64,000 nt of DNA from Prochilodus magdalenae (GCA_024036415.1 JAMWET010000544.1:1-64000); one strand, 5' to 3'; numbered from the stretch's first letter, positions 1 to 22,784 are shown. Numbers and translations are program-made. The notes: generated by a model not told the origin, from the sequence alone.

Positions 1-527
1 TTCTTAAAAATGAATATTCCAGACAGCTAGATTCATTGTTTATTTTCAATTGCATTTCCACTGTGAGTATGAACACATCATTAGAAATTAATTCCAGCAA
101 TTCATTAGAACCAAAAGTTCCAATTTCACATGGCCATATTAAAAAATATGGAAACGGAAAATCATCTGCTGATTTGCAATGGCATTTCCTCATTGTGGTG
201 CTCCAGTTCTGCCAAAATCCTGATTGACATTGCAATATGCTGTGGGCAGGGCGTGGGGAGTGACCATTTTTAACTGCAGGGTGTGTTTCAGAAGGAAGAA
301 GACTCGTGTTGAAAATGTAACTCTAAATAAAGATAATTTGCATAAAGTCCAGAACACCCTGCCATATCAAATAGTAACAGTCACATGGTGCATGTAGGTG
401 TAAAGTTACATTTTAAAGTTGAAGGTTAAATTGGTTAAATTCATTCAAATGGCTATTATTATAATGTACAGTGGTGTTGTGTAAAAGGCTTCTACATGTA
501 CAAAATGTAGTACACCTGTGTCCACAG
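1..527 (+). other. Partial first coding intron of myosin gene A
   Basis: The window opens inside gene A. The first exon found begins at 528 after a TCCACAG acceptor, and in paralogs B and C this exon follows a first coding exon starting MGD. I see no MGD-type exon, TATA box or donor-matched coding segment in 1-527, so this stretch is read as the 3' part of an intron. The homologous intron is 88 nt in B and 870 nt in C, so a length over 527 nt is plausible. Confidence 0.8.
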
Positions 528-10908
<10,381 letters not shown>

Positions 10909-10983
10909 AGCTCTCATGTGAAACTTTCTCAAAAGCACTCCCTACTGTGACTCTTCAGGAGTTGTTTGCCTGTAGCTGAGTAG

Positions 10984-10989
10984 AATAAA
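10984..10989 (+). terminator. Polyadenylation signal of gene A
   Basis: AATAAA lies about 75 nt after the stop codon at 10906-10908 and is followed by T/GT-rich sequence. It is the first canonical signal downstream, so the 3' UTR is short, as in B and C. Confidence 0.8.
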
Positions 10990-10999
10990 GTTCATGTTC

Positions 11000-12770
11000 A
11001 GTTTAACTCTTTGTCCTGTTGTTTGTGTTGCCATGAACAGTCCTTGCATGAAATGACAGTCCTTGCAACATTCCTCACCTCACACAGCAGAGATACTACT
11101 AGCACTGATACAGCTGTAGTATAGACCTAGAAATTGTATCTCAGGTTAAGCTTTTGGGTGTGTACTTCTGTATTAAGATTGTCTACATCTGTGGGTTCCC
11201 ACCCTGGTCTTGGAAGACCTCCTGCACATATTTGTGTTTTCCTACCAAACATCCACGGCAGTTGGATAAAGTGTGTTGGGAGTGTGCGAACACTCAATCA
11301 TGCTTGGGGGCTCCTCCTGGGCGTGTATTTGGAACCTGGTCTACATAAGCATTTTAAAACAGAATTCATGAAAATATATCTTAGGAATCCTACAAAGTAT
11401 TTTATGTATTGAGCACATAAACATTAATTATAGCTAGGCATGTAGAATTACTAAGGAACATGAACTGAAACTGCATCTTTGGTCCTCATTTTTTAAGATC
11501 TGTCAGGATGAAACCATTTAAAGGATTGTTTGGTGCAAATTAGTTCTCTATGTCCAAATTTTATTAAACATGTGAGTCTACAGAATCAGCTGACCAGCTG
11601 TAACAGCTTTAATTGTAGCAGTATGCAGCAGAATGCAGACAATGTGAATGGTCCTGTGCCATATTATTTCTGGACTACGGCACCTTAGCAAAAGTTTTCC
11701 CCCAGGTCCCTGCTCAACATAATGCAACTTATGAATAATTCCAGACGGTTGTGACATATTGCCCACATGACCACTAAGTTGTCACAACTTCCTAGAAGGT
11801 TGAATGTTATCAGATAATGTTGTCCCATGTTTCTAAATAATTAGATTTCAACACTGTCACAATTCTGTGGGACACAAAACATTAGATTGTCAACACACTG
11901 TGTTTTCTAGGAGAGTTCTAGTATAAATAAGGCACTGTGAAAAATCACACGTCAAATGCACTAGGTGTATTCTAATGTACATGCAGGTTCATTATTTTAA
12001 GTAGGTTCATTTAGCGTGTTACTTCTATGGCATGCATTCTCTGGGTTATTTTAATAAGGAGTCTTATTGTGTAGGTGATCTAGCCCCTTTGTTCTGCATG
12101 AAAGCCTGTACAACAGGAAGGGCCAGTCAATTGGGCTCAGATGTGAAGAAGTACAGTGTTGCTACCTGATCTGCATCGCCTGCCAGAGTTGGACCACACG
12201 TGTCACCACTGTCACACGCGCATGCTGCTCTATGTTTTATGACGCTAGTCGATCTGTAACCCACATGCAGCTTCTTACAGTGTCTTGCTCTGAATTACAG
12301 CCATTACACATAACCAGAAACATTTTGTTACTATCCTCTCCTAAAGAATCAGTAGCCAAATAACTTTAATCTTATTCTACATTCCCTGTGGCCCCTAAAG
12401 CTAGACCTCCACTATAAAATGATCAGTATTTCTCATGTGAGTTTTACAGAGGTAGGTCTGGTTTTGAACAGAATGTGTTCTATTTATTTATTTATTTATA
12501 TTACTGTCACCTTTTTTACTTATGTACTTATTCTGTATTAAAGACTTACATTCCTGATTGAAGATTACAATCTCAGTACTGAACACTTTTTCAATAAATG
12601 ATGCCTGGGATTATAATGGAGGACAGGATGGATCTGCTAGTCAATGTTAACATCATGCTAGAGAGTTATTATATTCATAAATGCAAGTCCATGAGAGCTC
12701 TCTCAAACTTTACTGTTTTCCAGATGGACATTTCATTGGGGGGGCTTTTTTTACACGAAACAACGTGGCA
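11000..12770. other. A-B spacer, left part: no gene seen
   Basis: No convincing coding exon on either strand. About 11180-11345 contains a decayed fragment of the 'CCACCCTGGTCTTGGA' type that resembles short inverted-repeat elements common in teleosts. A short TTTA run lies at 12478-12500. The rest is AT-rich and unassigned. Confidence 0.5.
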
Positions 12771-13720
12771 AGGGAGAGTTGCTTGAGGCTTCCTCTAAAC
12801 GCCAGACTACTCCGTTCGTCCAGCATTTCCATTGTGCACGGACATAACGGTCTCAAATTTGTTTCCGCGTCGACTTTACAGTAGTACTGATCTCTCGCCA
12901 GCTGTTCTGTTACGCGTATGACACTGTTCAGCGATAATTACTCCTTTATGCGATCAAACAGCCTTTGTTCCGTCGGTTTGATGCCGCTTAGTGCTCACAC
13001 TGCCCCCTAGCGTTTCTCTCGGTACTGCACTTTGCACATGTGTAGCTTCATTTCTTACGGACGTGCACAATCGACACACCAAACTGACGCAGAATACGCG
13101 AGGCAGCTATTGTGGACACGTAGTTAACAGCAAGTATATCTCTACCCTGAGAATGCTTTAAAAGTTTTGATGCGCTTCACATATGTTTTGTATAACATTT
13201 TATTTTAACATTCTTATTTTTTCATATTAGCAGATTATCTAGGGGTTTTAATGCTGAACAAAGCAGAAGGAGACAGGAAAATGCAGACAAAACCTACGGA
13301 TTGTTTTCAGTCATTTAGGTTTAGCAGTTTCAGTTTGTGGTTTAATCTCAATTGGCTCACTCCCAAAACACCCATATCGTTTGCTCATTGTTAGAAATTA
13401 TATTTGCGGCTGTGCCTGAAAATAAATGGCTTGTATTTTGCGCCGCGTTGTACATGCATCTTGCACAAAGCAAAATTGCGCAGCTGTCTTTTAAAAAGTA
13501 GCTCGCCAACTGAACAGAGAATAGTGCACACGCACAGCAGTCACTACTGAAAATTATCGCCGCTGTGTTACGGCTCAACCACAAGGGTAAACCAATAAAA
13601 ACTCTACATATGAGCGCTACTTATAGACCGCCGTGACTGCGGGGCGCATGCGCGGTGCAAATCCAGCCATAGACCATCTACGTCATAGCGTCGTGGCTAG
13701 GTTAGGTACGTTTGAAACGG
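12770..13720. other. CpG-richer segment in the A-B spacer
   Basis: By eye this segment contains many more CG dinucleotides than its AT-rich surroundings. It ends in a cluster with CCAAT (near 13592) and a perfect GCGCATGCGC palindrome (13644-13653), the core of the NRF1 consensus. It could be a promoter of an unannotated transcript, or a young CpG-containing repeat. No matching first exon is certain. Confidence 0.35.
13644..13653. promoter_or_regulatory. NRF1-type palindrome
   Basis: GCGCATGCGC is a perfect palindrome matching the known NRF1 core, sitting in a CpG-enriched stretch. Function is inferred from motif and context only. Confidence 0.35.
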
Positions 13721-14563
13721 CCGTGTGTTTTGTATATAAAATAAACTAGAAAAACTTATTCAGACCAAACAAATGACAGCATTTCACCTCCATTATTATG
13801 AGCTAAGCACCAAGTTGTAATCCACAAGTGTAATCTTAGTGTCTTGGCATATTTTAAAATCATATTTAATGAGATAAAACACTTCACTTTGTCTCAGCTA
13901 ACTAACAGCGAGCTAGCTGAGCCACCAAAACCACAGTCTTCGCTATCTGCGCATGACTTGGTCACACTAGCTAACATTTTTGGGACAAAAAGTCACAGGT
14001 TACTGTTTGCCAAGATAAATAATAAACACTAGTTTGAACCCGACTTTATTTTGTTCTCTACATTTCTGTCTCACTGTCGGCAGGACTGAATCTGGCTCTT
14101 CAGCTTTATGGCACGTAGAAAAATGACCTCTTCTAAGAGCAAGGTATCGTCATCAGGCACCGCTCACAGGGTTGCCAGGTTTCGTATACAGTGCAGAAAC
14201 AGTCTTGGTTTATTTTAATCATAATATAATTTAATAAGTAAATATTTATTAATTAATTAAAAACGACAGGTCAGCAAAGCTTCTGAGTACGTTAACCTCT
14301 GAAGTCCTTTCTGCGAAAGTTAGCGTATATTTACTAAAGCCGAGGCCAGGTGGCGCTGTCGGTCTGTTAAACAACACAGCAAATGAATAATAATAACAGC
14401 AATACTTCTCTTACTCCTCTTGCTCCGATTACTTCTGCTAACTTAATGAACATTTTTATTTTAAATTAATGTATTTACCTAATTATATATTAATAAATTC
14501 ATTTATTTATGAATTTATTTTTGTTTTTCCGTACCCTTATGGTAATAAAGGGGCTGTCAATCC

Positions 14564-14917
14564 ATGACGTCAGTGTGTCTAAACATTCCTATTGGTCGAT
14601 CGACAGCAGATTCCGTAGATCGATTGTCTTGCTCCGTCAGCAGGAACTATGAACAACACGGTGCACTAATGTCTGCTTACAGCCAACAGGTAGCAAGAGA
14701 CCTGAGACTCTTAGCTGACCCTGCTGAAAATGCAAGCGCAGATTATTTACTCTTTCGAGTGGAGGCTGTAGCTGACAGTTTGTTCCATTTTGCTACATCT
14801 TCTGATACAGAGATCGACCCCATAGTGTTCACAAATTTGGAGAAGGTAGTTCATCGTCTTTCCCTGCTAAATTCAGATCATGCAACACCTGGAAGCTGCC
14901 TCTCTCAGCAGATCTGA
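14564..14917 (+). CDS. Unrecognised small ORF, up to 117 codons
   Basis: An open frame in the CpG-bearing part of the spacer. The first ATG overlaps a perfect CRE (TGACGTCA, 14565-14572), and an inverted CCAAT box (ATTGG) lies at 14591-14595. The region could therefore be a promoter, with translation starting at a later in-frame ATG that begins MSAYSQQVARDLRLL. The product would be soluble and helix-prone with alternating Leu and charged residues (RDLRLLADPAEN, TNLEKVVHRLSLL). I do not recognise the family. It could be the first exon of a larger gene, a remnant of a transposon-derived protein, or chance. No operon or synteny clue is visible. Confidence 0.25.
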   Translation: MTSVCLNIPIGRSTADSVDRLSCSVSRNYEQHGALMSAYSQQVARDLRLLADPAENASADYLLFRVEAVADSLFHFATSSDTEIDPIVFTNLEKVVHRLSLLNSDHATPGSCLSQQI

Positions 14918-15362
14918 CACCGACCTGCGCCTCGATATTTGTCCTCTCGGAGTCTTTCACCCGAACGCATAGCCAAGCTACATAGCTCTGCTCGAAATCA
15001 ACTCCTGTCGTTCTGCACTTGATTGCTAAGCCTGAACATGAAAAACACGCCTCCTCATTATCATATGAAAGAAGAAAAACAGAAAAATAAAAATAATTAA
15101 ATGTATAATTAAACTATATTTTATGTAAAAATAATATGTATTAAATAAATAGATTTTAAAATTACCATGTTTAAATAATATATACAGAAAATATGTATAA
15201 AATCAAGGGAGACATTAATAAAACATTAATAAACAGTACAAGAATAAATAAAATGAGGACTATATAAATGCACGAAAAGGAAATAAGCGTATAAATAAAA
15301 TCAAAGCAAGCAATATATACAAATTTTAGTTGTTTTTATTTAAATGTTAATTTTATTTTGTC

Positions 15363-15394
15363 TTTTATTTATTTATTTATTTATTTATTTTTAA
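15363..15394. repeat. (TTTA)n microsatellite
   Basis: Tandem TTTA/ATTT units interrupted only at the ends, in AT-rich spacer DNA. Confidence 0.9.
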
Positions 15395-15806
15395 TTTTGG
15401 CAGATCTGGTCCTCCGTAGTGAACCTTTTTTAACACATAAAAAATAAAAACATACGTTTTTCACATGTGAAATTCATGTTACCTTTTTGTAAGATTTCCA
15501 AAACCTAGCCATGGTGTTTCCCCTTCTCCAACACACCCAAGTAAGCCCACAAGGAGCTTGTTAATGAACTACTAAGTTAAAAGTGAGGTGTGTAAAATAA
15601 GTGAAAACACAAAAGTGAGAAGAGCATGTCCCCAAGGTTAGGACTGGGAAAATCTCTTAAAGAATATGCAAATATTACAGATAGAATAACCTAAAACAAT
15701 ATTCTAAAATGATTCAAAGTGTTAAATAGTTGCATATATAGTAAGCTATGTTGTTTGTATTTGACTGTACAATTGTCTAAATCATTTAAGTATATATGTG
15801 TCTTAC

Positions 15807-16177
15807 CGCATTTCTTCACATACAAAGTCGCATTAGCTGTGAGGATGAGAAAAGGAGAGAGAGAGCATAAGTGTTATTGATGAAGTGATGTTGATTAATG
15901 GTTACACATTCACTGTTCCTAAATCAGTTACTACTGTTCACTTTGTAACATTCAATATACATATAGCACAAATAGTAACTACACATGCAGATATTTAAAC
16001 ATAAGTTGAAGCAAACTTATAGACAGATAAAGAAAGAAAAGCAAGCAATGTTGAACTTACCGGTGTTATTGCTCCTCCGACTAAACAGAGAATCTGAAAA
16101 TCTACAGTCCTTGTATTACACAGACTTACTACAAGTGGCCACAAGGATGTGAAAGACAGTGAAGAACTACTGGCCAT
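15807..16177 (-). CDS. Possible two-exon minus-strand transcript with short ORF
   Basis: Exon 16061-16177 starts at an ATG and encodes 39 residues beginning MASSSSLSFTSLWPLV, hydrophobic in the middle like a signal peptide or membrane segment. It ends at a strong donor (CG|GTAAGT). About 220 nt further on, a very pyrimidine-rich tract ending CACAG precedes a 30-nt segment (15807-15836) that ends in another GTAAGA donor. Joining the two in phase 0 gives a stop after LMRLCM, so the product would be about 45 residues, or the transcript is non-coding. I do not recognise it. The splice signals are seen; transcription is inferred. Confidence 0.22.
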
Positions 16178-16610
16178 CACTGTGTTAGTGATGCTGTAAC
16201 TAGCGGTGTGGTGTTGATTAAAGGAGGAGCTGGCATGGAACAGCTGAGTAAAAGGAGGAGGTGTCCAAATGTTCACTTAAGAAAGCACAAGGCAACAACC
16301 TTCAATCACTCAGCTAAGTGCCACCCTGCATACCTACTTCAATGGGGGTCCCAGGCACACAGTAGTGTGAATGACACATTTTGAAAGCTCTTGATTTCTC
16401 TGGTTTTCAGTTTTACTTCACATGAGCCGTTATAACAGTCTCTTTACCCATTTACAGTATCACTTTGTATACTTAACTGACAGAACAGTTGCTGCTGTCT
16501 GAACAAAACCTTGTATCTCCTTGTGTTGTTTTTCAGTACAGAATTAAAAGTACCATTTACCTTTGATATGGGACCAAATAAAATGCTCCAAAAGTACCTG
16601 GAAATAAGTC

Positions 16611-16612
16611 TG

Positions 16613-16670
<58 letters not shown>

Positions 16671-16684
16671 GATATATATATATC
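16611..16684. repeat. (TA)n microsatellite
   Basis: Nearly pure TA dinucleotides with a few C/G interruptions (ATACATAT), flanked by unique sequence. Confidence 0.95.
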
Positions 16685-16981
16685 CTTTAAAGACAATGTG
16701 GGAGACTTTCCAACAGCAGTGATATCTTAATTAAGTAATTAAATTCAATTAACTCTCTGATCATTCAGACATTTTGTACAGCCAATTGTACTTATAGGAC
16801 ATTGATAATTTGATCTCTAATTCAGGCGTGTCCTATCTTTCATCAAGACATTAATATGTTGGCATGCTTCCCCAGTAGGCCTTGAAACCTAAGCAGCTTG
16901 CAGGGTCCAAAAAGGGTGCCAGAATTCGCAAGGTGCTATGATTTATGTGGGACCTTCACGGAAAGACCACCTGCTGCCACT

Positions 16982-17106
16982 CAGATCTCAATGCACCACA
17001 CCAGCATAGCTGCTCTTCTCAATCAGACAGAGGCACTCAAGAGGAATTTCACAGGGTTATCTTCGTCCTCAAGGACAAAAGGAAGGAAACAATGCTGCAT
17101 AAACAA
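16982..17106 (+). repeat. Unclassified repeated element, copy 1
   Basis: Shares about 120 bp with the minus strand at 35479-35600. The shared blocks in order are AGATCTnAATGC, CTnTTCTTCTCAATCAG, AGGAATTTCACAGG and a core like ATCTTTGTCCTCAAGGACAA followed by AAGGAAACAATGC. The core is an imperfect inverted repeat around CTCAAG. A shorter partial copy lies at 22165-22212. In one frame both long copies can be read as similar peptides (IFVLKDK.KETM), so the element may derive from a coding sequence. Family unknown. Confidence 0.55.
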
Positions 17107-17813
17107 GTCACTGTTCCACTGGCTGACAGGACAGCGACAGATATCCAAGTCTATATGAAGCAAACATCCAAGGACGTGCTAAGGACATGCCTATTGTCTT
17201 TTAATTTATAAGTGGAGCACCATATTGTGAACAGGTGATGCTTTGACGCTAGAACAAGGACTGCCCTTTAAAAGTCAAAGCTTAGAGTTTTATATGTACA
17301 GTATGTTTCTGCATTATTGTATTCACAACAACTGTTATCTGGTGACAAATACTGGATCTAATAAGTTTAGATATTATAAAACATTATGTAAAGTGTGCCC
17401 TGCCTGTTTGCTCTGATGTTCCAACAGATATACTGCTTTCAGATGAGGCCATGTGTGCCATGTAGAAACATCTAAACAGTCAAACAGAAATGATCATTTA
17501 GTTATAATTAAATAATTCAACCACATTTGCAAATAGCCAATATTTGGTGGGCCATATAATGAATTGTAAATATTACACATGTTCAATATTTAAGACTCGA
17601 TATTCAGTAGTGTGTGATGGATGCCGATTCTCTGGTGCGAAACATGACTTTGATGTTACCTCAACTATGAGCTGAACAGAAAGTGTTGGTTTGAATTAGG
17701 GATTGCCAATAATCTTGATATTCCATTCGATCTAATATTCCAATACCATTACCGACGCTGATACTTTAAAGTATGTGATTTTTGTTTAACAACGACAATG
17801 AAAAATTATTAAC

Positions 17814-17872
17814 CTTGTAGGTCGCTCTGGATAAGAGCGTCAGCTAAACGCCATAAATGTAAATGTAAATGA
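17814..17872 (+). repeat. V-SINE-type 3' tail fragment
   Basis: The GTCGCTCTGGATAAGAGCGT tract followed by CAGCTAAA and repeated AAATGT is the recognisable tail of V-SINE/L2-related elements abundant in teleosts. The same tail, slightly diverged, ends the fuller SINE at 62758-62976. Only the tail is present here. Confidence 0.65.
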
Positions 17873-18599
17873 AAACATGAACCACAGCAAGTTATTTAAA
17901 TGACATTTAATTATTATAATTGATGTGACTATTAATTAAACTTTCCGAAATTCAAAATCACAAAGTTCAATTGAGTGTTCTGTCATGTTCAAATTGTTTT
18001 CACAAAAGTAGTATTTTATGTGTGAACTGAAAATTCAGTAACTAAATGTGTATTCATTAGATTAACATTTGAATAGTTACATTTTGAATAGTGGCAGAGG
18101 ATGAAAGAAAAAGGAAAAGTAGTTCCCATAGTTCACCATCATTTTGTTTGAGAGGTAGAATACACATTCATCCTGCTAAACGAAAAAACAAACAATATTT
18201 ATATTTTTGCACCAGAATGAATTCTTAAATGTCAACACCAGGATCAGAAGTGTCATTATTTCAGTATTGGCCCAGACATCCTTAATGGGTATGGAAGAAG
18301 TGAAAAGCATGGCGGCTAAATCACCAGTGAGGTTGACAGCTGAGATAGAGGATAAACTTGTTGTCTTCATAATGTATGCTGCATGCTTTGTTTATGTGAG
18401 AAAACCTGCATGGTTTTTGAGGATCGGAGCTCTCAGGGCAGATTATGTAGTGTGTGGACTTTGATGACTAAAAACGAACAAGGACAGAAAAATCAGTGAA
18501 AGGTGTCATTATGTGTGGGGTCTCTCACAATTTTAACATTGTTTAAGATTTTTTAAATCTTGTGGTGTGGGTCAGGCAAAAGACAGTGGTTACTGGTGT

Positions 18600-18812
18600 G
18601 TGTAAGAATATATTGATACACTTGAGCAATATTATGTATTGTGATATTGTATCAAGTCTCAACAGCACAGTATACAGAAAGGCCCATACGTTTTTAAAAA
18701 AAATCAAACGACCTTGCTTAGAGCATAATATACTGTAAAATATTCAATCACACCCCCTGTATCACGATACAAATCACTGGTACCAGGTTTTTGTCAATAC
18801 ACAGCCCTAATG
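18600..18812. repeat. Decayed DNA-transposon-like repeat
   Basis: AT-rich sequence with repeated 'ATTGTGATATTGTATC' type motifs, ending in TCAATACACAGCCCT. The reverse complement begins AGGGCTGTGTATTGA, typical of the ends of hAT-like non-autonomous elements in fish. No transposase is seen. The family assignment is from memory and tentative. Confidence 0.35.
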
Positions 18813-19489
18813 GTCACAATCTACCATAGTACAGCGTTCTGAAGTCCTTTATTGGCTGAATGCGGTCTGATGAAGATCTAGAGAAATATAAGTAAATAGG
18901 AATGGACTTTGTATTAATATGTGTTAACTCTGGTTCATTTATGTCCTCTCAATACACTGAGGGCGTCAATACCATGAGTATGTTCACTATGCTGTAGGCT
19001 CGTTCTACAATGTGCGGCACACAGCTGGGATTCAGATTTGCCTTTAGGCCCCTGAGGACTTAATCAAGCCATATGAATGTATTCATACTGTGAGATACAG
19101 ACAGCAGCCTCCCTTGGTACCCTGTTGCTATGTTACATACCAGACCGTTGACCAATTGTCTGATCAAAAGGCAATGTCAAATGCTTAGCGTTCTTTTTTT
19201 TTCTACAAATGTTGAGGCAGATGACAATGCTCTATAGCTGAAAGAATTAAGTGACATGATATAGAGCATACTGAAGCAACATATTCAACATTTCATGCAA
19301 TTTCAGTACTTCAGTTTGGTGAGCATTTCATCATTTAAGTTGTATTCTGCCTATATGCAAATCAATTTGCACAGGTTAATTTGACTTGGTTAGGCAGAGA
19401 CATACTGGTATATCTAAAACATACAGGTGAGTTTTACTCTCAAAATGCTTACACATACAGGGCTAAATGCCTAATACCCCCTCTCTTAC

Positions 19490-19640
19490 TTACTCACTCA
19501 TCTTCTAACCCGCTTAATCCTTCTTAAAGTGCAGGACGCATCCTGGACAGGCCGCCAGTCCATCACGGGACACACAGACATACACCCTCACACTGACAGG
19601 GCAGTTTAGCATCACCAGTTCACCTGAGCTATAAAAAAAG
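19490..19640 (-). repeat. Teleost interspersed repeat, tail segment
   Basis: Contains ACCCGCTTAATCCTTCT, CATCCTGGACAGG and CGCCAGTCCATC, a string that recurs widely in fish genomes. It corresponds to the distal part, in opposite orientation, of the repeat type at 47600-47905. Truncated and diverged. Confidence 0.5.
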
Positions 19641-19999
19641 CATAACTTCACTGGGGATGTTCAAAGGTTTGTATACAACTGTACTATACAAGTCCTTGTA
19701 GGACAAGAGAGTACCCAAAGACAGCTCCTTTTTTAGATTCCTTTGCTGTGATCAACATGTGTATATGTACACATTAAATAAAATGGTTACAGTTGTGCTA
19801 AAGATATTGTGACCCCTGGATGTTCAAACTGTGACAAACGTTTTCATTTTTTTCATAGTGTCATTTTAGAATAGAGCATTGTGATACTACACTTTGTGAT
19901 ATTGTTAAAACCCTAGACTAGAATGAATCCTACCCTTCCCAAAAGTGGTGAAGATGGTGATAAAGGAGAATAAAACTGTAACTGTAATGATGCTTATAT

Positions 20000-22160
20000 G
20001 TGTTTTTATTTGTTTGTTTGTTTTAGTATGTCTTACATTTTGTCAACACACATGGATTCACAGCATTTACCTTTAGACAAAAATCAATGAAGATGCTCTC
20101 GCTTGACTTCCTAAACCTTCCATGAGTCAATTCCAAAAGTCAGTGTGTAATTCAGTAGCCTGCATGCTATTTGTGATGTCAGTGAATCATTCTCTCTTGT
20201 TCTCTTGTGGCTGTTAGCTGATTTTCTTTCCTTTTTTTTTGTAGCACTAATTTGAACGCACATATTGTCCAATCCAATGCTGTAGATAGTTGTGCACTTT
20301 AGTTGAATGATAACTGAGAACTTGGATGTTTCAGTATTCAGCCACCTGGGGGCATCTCCCTCTTAGAGCACACCTTGACGTAAACACTAGAGTCATCACT
20401 AAACAAAAGTTTCTTACTGGAACTGACTGTGTGTGCATAATGAGGATGGGAAGATTTTATAAAGGTGCATTGACATGCTTTGCATACTGAGTGCATGTGA
20501 CATGTTAGCATTTTAAATATGATTTTAAAAACAGTATTTATGTAAAAAGCTTAAAAAAATGCAAAGGAAACGCATGAGTATGGGACAATACAGATAATAA
20601 ATATAATACTACATAAAAGTCACATCATAAAACAAATGCCACTGTCAGTGTCGTGAGAAAAAGCCTGTCTTGTGTGCATGTAACATGACATACAACAAAA
20701 GGGCAGAAGGGCAAGTAGCCTTAGAGACAGAGAGGGACACCATGTAGGGGGGCAAAGACATAATTCTGTCAGCTAAGGAATGCAAAGGATTACTGAACCT
20801 ATGTTTTCAAGCAAAGAACTTACTGTATCTCACCCAGCAGCCTACCAATTGTTCAGTATGTACAAAGGGTTACGTTGGTGGCCTTGCACCGTTGGAGGTG
20901 TCGAGAACTTGAGGGACTTGCACAGCTGAGAATTGTATCCTTAAGTGTCACTATGGACTTCATGATGAAATGTTCCACCTATAACAGCTAATTGAGGAAG
21001 CCATAGGCTAGCGGCATGGTGTGAGGGTGTCAGTCCTTAGCATAAGCTTCAAGAAGTCACAGGACTCTTGGCCTTAAAATAATTGTGTTAGCACCTGGTA
21101 GCCTCCTTCACAGTTCCTTCACAGTTTGCTTATCATGACATCTTAGCATGCTTTCTTAACCTCTTGACTTGAAGGAGCACGTCTGGCTTAATACCCTTTT
21201 AGTCAGCGCCTCAGAAACCATTTTTAATAACCTTCATGCCAGATTTCCATTGCGTTAGCAGCACGATAAATAAAGTAGTTACCAACGTACATGTCCAGTT
21301 CAGCTGTAGTTTATGCATGAATATTTTGAAAAGTGTGCTAATATAATCTGAATATATTGTGTTCACACTGCTAAAAATTTGTAAGGGCTCACAACACATA
21401 TGATAAATCATAATGTATTATATGTTACATATTATAAGTGTTATTTCATGGAAAAAGTTTTAGTTGCACTAAATCATTTAGAAAGGTTTGTACCAATGTC
21501 TGGTTTGTTACATTCGTTAGAAGTTTCCTTTTTGCACATATGTAGTTTTTTATATATCCTATTTAAAAGCTTCACGTTATAGATTATATAGCCAGCATAG
21601 CAGTATAATAATTTGAATATAGGAGAATTTTTGAAATTGCAGTACAGTTTCTTAGTATCTATACAAAGAAAAGTAATTTTGGCCCATTTGTTTTGGTTCA
21701 TGCATCAAATTATATCAAAAACTAAAAAAACAGAGATAGAAGGTTTTGTTCAGACAGCAGCATCATATGTAACCAGTTTAGTCAGTTATGCTAATAATTT
21801 TCTTTAGGCTTTCCTTATACATGATACATGATGGCCTACATGAACATAAAATACAACCTAACACACTAAAATCTGAAATTTCAATTTTTCATGTACTCTT
21901 TTTATAGAGTGCTTTCTCTTTACATGGAGTTTGCAACGTACTAGAATGCAAGGAAACAACAGATCCAAATCAAGCTATATGTTTATGTTAAAACCACTAT
22001 TTGACACTAGTTGTAGTTTCTTTTTGGTAAAGTTAGTTTCTTATAAGTATCAGCATATAGTCCTTTATGCACTCATGCAAACAGACTGCAGCTGCCACAA
22101 GCACTCATGAGGAACAGTGCCTCAAAGGTTCCCTGTAGTAAGCGGAAGAACGTCTAAAAA
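20000..22160. other. A-B spacer, right part: no gene seen
   Basis: AT-rich sequence without a supportable gene on either strand. Open frames here are short, lack flanking splice signals and have no family likeness. Distal enhancers of gene B could lie here but cannot be shown from sequence. Confidence 0.4.
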
Positions 22161-22164
22161 TTAA

Positions 22165-22212
22165 ACAAGGTCATCTTTGTCCTCTAGGATGGAGAATGAA
22201 ACAACGCCATGC
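22165..22212 (+). repeat. Unclassified repeated element, partial copy 2
   Basis: Matches the core of the element at 16982-17106 (TCATCTTTGTCCTCTAGGAT, then GAATGAAACAACGC). It lies about 0.55 kb upstream of the gene B TATA-like box. Copy 3 is a similar distance upstream of gene C, in opposite orientation. Confidence 0.4.
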
Positions 22213-22664
22213 CGACTATAGGGTTAAGCATTACTGGCGCACTTGGTATCAAGTGGGCACAGGCCTCAGCTGACTCTGTTATAGCACAAAGGCAGAAAGT
22301 GTTGATTTTTAATTCCATCCAACAAAGTGTCTTTTCCCAAAGAATTTCCAAGGTGTCCCATGTTAGAATTCATGAAAATTCAGCCAGCACAGAGATGCTA
22401 ACATTAAGTAACAATAAATATGTATGTCAGAAACACCATATAAATTAAAACAGGTAAGGCTTTTTGATCACTAATTATTCATAATGCAATTCACAATAGC
22501 ATTCAATTAAGCATAGCAGCTTTGGATGTCTTAGATAGCAAGAGGCAGCTAGCTGCATGAAGGAGAAATCCAAAATAGACATTCTGACACCCAGTGATGT
22601 TCTTGTTGACCTGTCACAACGTCGTAAAAGCAACTCCTAATAAGGGCGGTGGTGATGCAAACCT

Positions 22665-22766
22665 CCTCCAATCACTTGGAGGTTTTGTCCCCAAATTAAC
22701 TGGACCAGTCGTGGTCATCCATGCAAATGACCATCTTGGGATGATCAACTCCCTTTAAAAAGGGAG
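22665..22766 (+). promoter_or_regulatory. Core promoter of myosin gene B
   Basis: A TATA-like TTTAAAAA (22754-22761) sits at the centre of a perfect inverted repeat CTCCCTTT-AA-AAAGGGAG (22749-22766). Upstream are a perfect octamer ATGCAAAT (22721-22728) and an E-box CACTTG (22673-22678). The E-box overlaps a CCTCCAA-TCAC-TTGGAGG inverted repeat (22665-22682). Muscle genes commonly use E-boxes for MyoD-family factors. The motifs are seen; their use is inferred. Confidence 0.6.
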
Positions 22767-22784
22767 CAGCTTGTCTCCACAGAC

